Shown: one piece after another, positions 7,112 to 8,723 of the stretch
Numbering within the stretch: position 1 is the stretch's first letter
Layout: each line of letters begins with the position of its first letter
Origin: CAJXTB01 sp047626195
GTDB taxonomy: Bacteria; Myxococcota_A; UBA796; GCA-2862545
Assembly (NCBI GenBank): GCA_047626195.1
Contig: JBLHSN010000259.1
Span: 1 to 8,723, forward strand
DNA length: 8,723 nt
Direction: 5' to 3'
Made by a program: the position numbers and the translations under genes
Notes under the pieces: model-generated
The model's database searches: none
What the model was told of the DNA's origin: nothing
What the model saw: the letters and a program-made list of their open reading frames with translations, nothing else

Positions 7112-7786
7112 ATGCAACACTCTATTGAAAACAAGCCTGATTACGCATCCCTACACGTCATACTCGACAGCGGCGAGTCCGTTGTGACCGAAGCTGGCGC
7201 TATGATGGGTATGCACCCTGACCTCAAGATGGCGACGAACATGAAGGGCGGCCTGATGGGAGCCGCCAAGCGTGCTCTAGGCGGCGAGAGCGTGTTCCTG
7301 AATACGTACACCGCAACCGGAGACGGACAGCGCCTAGACGTCGCTCCCAGCTCTCCAGGTGACATGATTCACTTGGCGTTGGACAGCACCAAAGGCATCA
7401 TGGTGCAGCGTGGCTCGTACTGTGCGAGCACGCCCGACATTGATGTGAACAGCAAGTGGGGCGGCGCCAAAGCCTTCTTCGGCGGTGAGGCCGTCATCAT
7501 GCTCAAGTGCACCGGTTCGGGTGACCTGTGGTTGTCCAGCTATGGCGCCATTCACGAGGTGGACGTCGAGGGTAGCTACACGGTCGACACCAGCCACATT
7601 GTGGCCTTCGAAGACACCGTGGACTTCACCATCGGTAAGACCGGCAGCATGAAGAGCCTATTCCTTTCCAAAGAAGGACTGGTGTGCAAGTTCACCGGTC
7701 ACGGAAAGGTGTGGATTCAGACGCGCAATGCTCCAGCATTGGCCAGCTTCTTGCACCCGTTCCGCCGCGTTCAGTCGAAGAATTAA
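7112..7786 (+). CDS. AIM24/TIGR00266 family protein, copy 3 (divergent)
   Basis: The product is 224 aa and soluble. It retains AEAGAM-like (TEAGAM, 26-31), GGES (57-60), WGGAKAFFGGE (117-126), VDTSHIVAFE (158-167) and WIQTRN (201-206). It departs from the other copies at key positions: the first GGEG is GGEA, the second is SKEG (186-189), and DTGH is DTSH. It may therefore have lost or changed a ligand-binding property, if these glycine turns matter. The start lies four bases after the TAG of copy 2. GGAG at 7097-7100 is eleven bases away, so translation probably depends partly on coupling. It is the last gene of the operon and ends 70 bases before the convergent neighbour. Confidence 0.9.
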   Translation: MQHSIENKPDYASLHVILDSGESVVTEAGAMMGMHPDLKMATNMKGGLMGAAKRALGGESVFLNTYTATGDGQRLDVAPSSPGDMIHLALDSTKGIMVQRGSYCASTPDIDVNSKWGGAKAFFGGEAVIMLKCTGSGDLWLSSYGAIHEVDVEGSYTVDTSHIVAFEDTVDFTIGKTGSMKSLFLSKEGLVCKFTGHGKVWIQTRNAPALASFLHPFRRVQSKN

Positions 7787-7799
7787 TCGCCTATTGAGT

Positions 7800-7836
7800 G
7801 GCATGCGCCGGACATCTGAGACGGTGTTCGGCGGCC
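7800..7836. terminator. Imperfect hairpin in the convergent gap
   Basis: CGCCGGAC (7806-7813) pairs with GTTCGGCG (7826-7833), with one G-U pair in the transcript. Beyond a three-base bulge, GGC (7800-7802) pairs with GCC (7834-7836). It lies between the stops of two convergent genes, where a shared terminator would be expected. There is no T tract on either side, so intrinsic termination is uncertain. Confidence 0.3.
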
Positions 7837-7856
7837 ATTCCACCAGGCGAGACGAC

Positions 7857-8387
7857 CTAAAACCGCCCCCTAAACACGACACCCGCCGTTTGTTGTCGTA
7901 GGTCGTAGGTTGGACTGACGGCCCAGTGGTACCGGTCTTGGTTCTTGATGTCCATCCCTGCTGCCACTAGTGCGCCTGTGGCCGCACCGAGCGAGCCTAG
8001 AATTGCCCCACCGATGCCAGCCCCGATGATGGAACTGAAACCGTCACTTGGGTTTGCCGAAGACCCGATTGCAGCGCCGATGCTCACACCGGCAACGAAC
8101 CCGCTCGCCATGCCAATGCCGGCACCGAGCGTGACATACCCGGCACGACCGTCTGTCATCAACGTAGCCGGCAGAGCCGCTCCGGCCACGGTCAACGCTG
8201 GCGCGGCTATCCCTGCCACTTCGCCGCTATCCAGCAAAGTGCCCAACGCGAGTCCCGCTGCGGTACCGAGCAAAGCCCCACCGAATGAGGCCGCAATGGA
8301 GGGAGCCTTGACGTGTCGTACCTCAGGAATGGTGTCTAGTTTTGGCGTGGTTGCAAAAGCCGAGACAATGAGAAGAGATGTGAGCAC
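7857..8387 (-). CDS. Exported Gly/Ala-rich glycine-zipper protein with outer-membrane-like C-terminus
   Basis: The product is 176 aa, starting at GTG 8387 with GAGGT five bases upstream. The first residues (MLTSLLIVSAFA) form a short signal-peptide core. Residues about 30-145 are strongly Gly/Ala-rich, with repeated G-x-x-x-G helix-packing patterns (SFGGALLGTAAGLALG, GAGIGMASGFVAGVSIG, GAGIGGAILGSLGAATG), suggesting two to four closely packed membrane helices. The C-terminus (YHWAVSPTYDLRQQTAG, then VVFRGRF) alternates polar and apolar residues and ends in Phe, like the last strand recognised by the outer-membrane assembly machinery. I do not recognise a named family. It could be an envelope spacer or a small channel-like protein. 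The gene upstream on the same strand ends 91 nt earlier. Confidence 0.75.
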   Translation of the reverse strand: MLTSLLIVSAFATTPKLDTIPEVRHVKAPSIAASFGGALLGTAAGLALGTLLDSGEVAGIAAPALTVAGAALPATLMTDGRAGYVTLGAGIGMASGFVAGVSIGAAIGSSANPSDGFSSIIGAGIGGAILGSLGAATGALVAAGMDIKNQDRYHWAVSPTYDLRQQTAGVVFRGRF

Positions 8388-8478
8388 GAACGACCTCAGT
8401 GCTGAAGGGTGCGGGCTACTATTCCGGGGCCGCCATCTCGTTGACTACATCGGGTAGCAGACCCAATGAGTCTTCACC
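8388..8478 (-). other. Short spacer between Nudix gene and glycine-zipper gene
   Basis: This 91-bp minus-strand gap holds the GAGGT ribosome site of the downstream gene close to its GTG start. I see no clear promoter or terminator, so the two genes may be co-transcribed. Confidence 0.35.
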
Positions 8479-8723
8479 TCACACCAGGGTGGATGTTCCA
8501 CGTGAAACGAGAAGCGACGGGTCAACAAACGCCACCGCCGCACTCACCAACGCCACCGTGGGCAACGTGGCAAGCTCGCTCAACGGCACCCATCGTGCAG
8601 CGGCCGTCGACCCCCCCACTTCCTGAACACTGGGTTCGCCTCGCAGCGTAGCCGTGTAGATGATCTGAACCGCCAGAAAGTCACCTCGCTCACCCGATTC
8701 GCTGTACGTCCGAGCATGGAGAA
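8479..8723 (-). CDS. Nudix hydrolase, C-terminal part (cut by right edge)
   Basis: A minus-strand frame enters from the right edge and is open for 80 codons to a TGA at 8481-8479. It reads HARTYSESGERGDFLAVQII, then YTATLRGEPSVQEVGGSTAA and ARWVPLSELATLPTVALV. This is the typical second half of ADP-ribose/nucleotide Nudix hydrolases: a GDF segment, a strand binding the substrate base, an EVGGS loop, and the ARWVPLSEL strand-helix near the end. The Nudix box itself (GX5EX7REUXEEXGU) would lie beyond the edge and cannot be checked. Such enzymes hydrolyse nucleoside diphosphates linked to another group, in the cytosol. The exact substrate cannot be told from this part. The G7 run inside (8610-8616) does not break the frame. 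Confidence 0.8.
   Translation of the reverse strand, partial: LHARTYSESGERGDFLAVQIIYTATLRGEPSVQEVGGSTAAARWVPLSELATLPTVALVSAAVAFVDPSLLVSRGTSTLV

Overview
The window is GC-rich DNA from a Gram-negative bacterium. I suspect a Myxococcota or deltaproteobacterial relative, from domain style only. The clues are secreted proteins that join short thrombospondin-type-3 (TSP3) calcium repeats to long left-handed beta-helix (hexapeptide) stalks and eukaryote-like tips (fibrinogen-like, glycine-rich, formylglycine-enzyme-like), Cys-rich spacers with a DETGMDCGGPEC motif, and a lipobox lipoprotein. No rRNA, tRNA, CRISPR array, transposase or integrase was seen.

Left part (1-5548): three relatives of one modular surface-protein family surround a small lipoprotein. 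Unit A (72-1441, plus) has a TSP3 remnant, hexapeptide stalk and the remains of an FGE-sulfatase domain. It is broken by an amber codon, an internal deletion and frame changes in two G runs. Unit B (3188 to about 1385, minus) has a hexapeptide stalk, Cys-rich spacer and glycine-rich domain, and is broken by two stops and about four frame changes. Unit C (3944-5548, minus) is intact: signal peptide, TSP3 repeats, a stalk of about 190 residues and a fibrinogen-like C-terminus. Between C and B, on the same strand, lies an intact lipoprotein with a NrfJ/YdeI-type OB-like domain (3211-3870). A and B converge, and candidate stop codons of both fall on the palindrome CTAG at 1438-1441.

Middle (5549-7786): a 159-bp divergent intergenic region leads into a compact plus-strand operon of three tandem paralogs of the AIM24/TIGR00266 (DUF124) family. 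They are separated by only 8 and 4 nt and are 231, 231 and 224 residues long. All are intact and predicted to be cytosolic.

Right part (7787-8723): after a short convergent gap with an imperfect hairpin come two minus-strand genes. One encodes an exported Gly/Ala-rich glycine-zipper protein with an outer-membrane-like C-terminus (7857-8387). The other is the C-terminal 80 codons of a Nudix hydrolase that enters from the right edge (8479-8723).

The AIM24 operon and the flanking housekeeping-like genes are intact while two of the three large surface-protein units are heavily disabled. This fits an expanding and decaying surface-protein family, but G-run frame changes could also be sequencing errors or, less likely, phase-variable switches.
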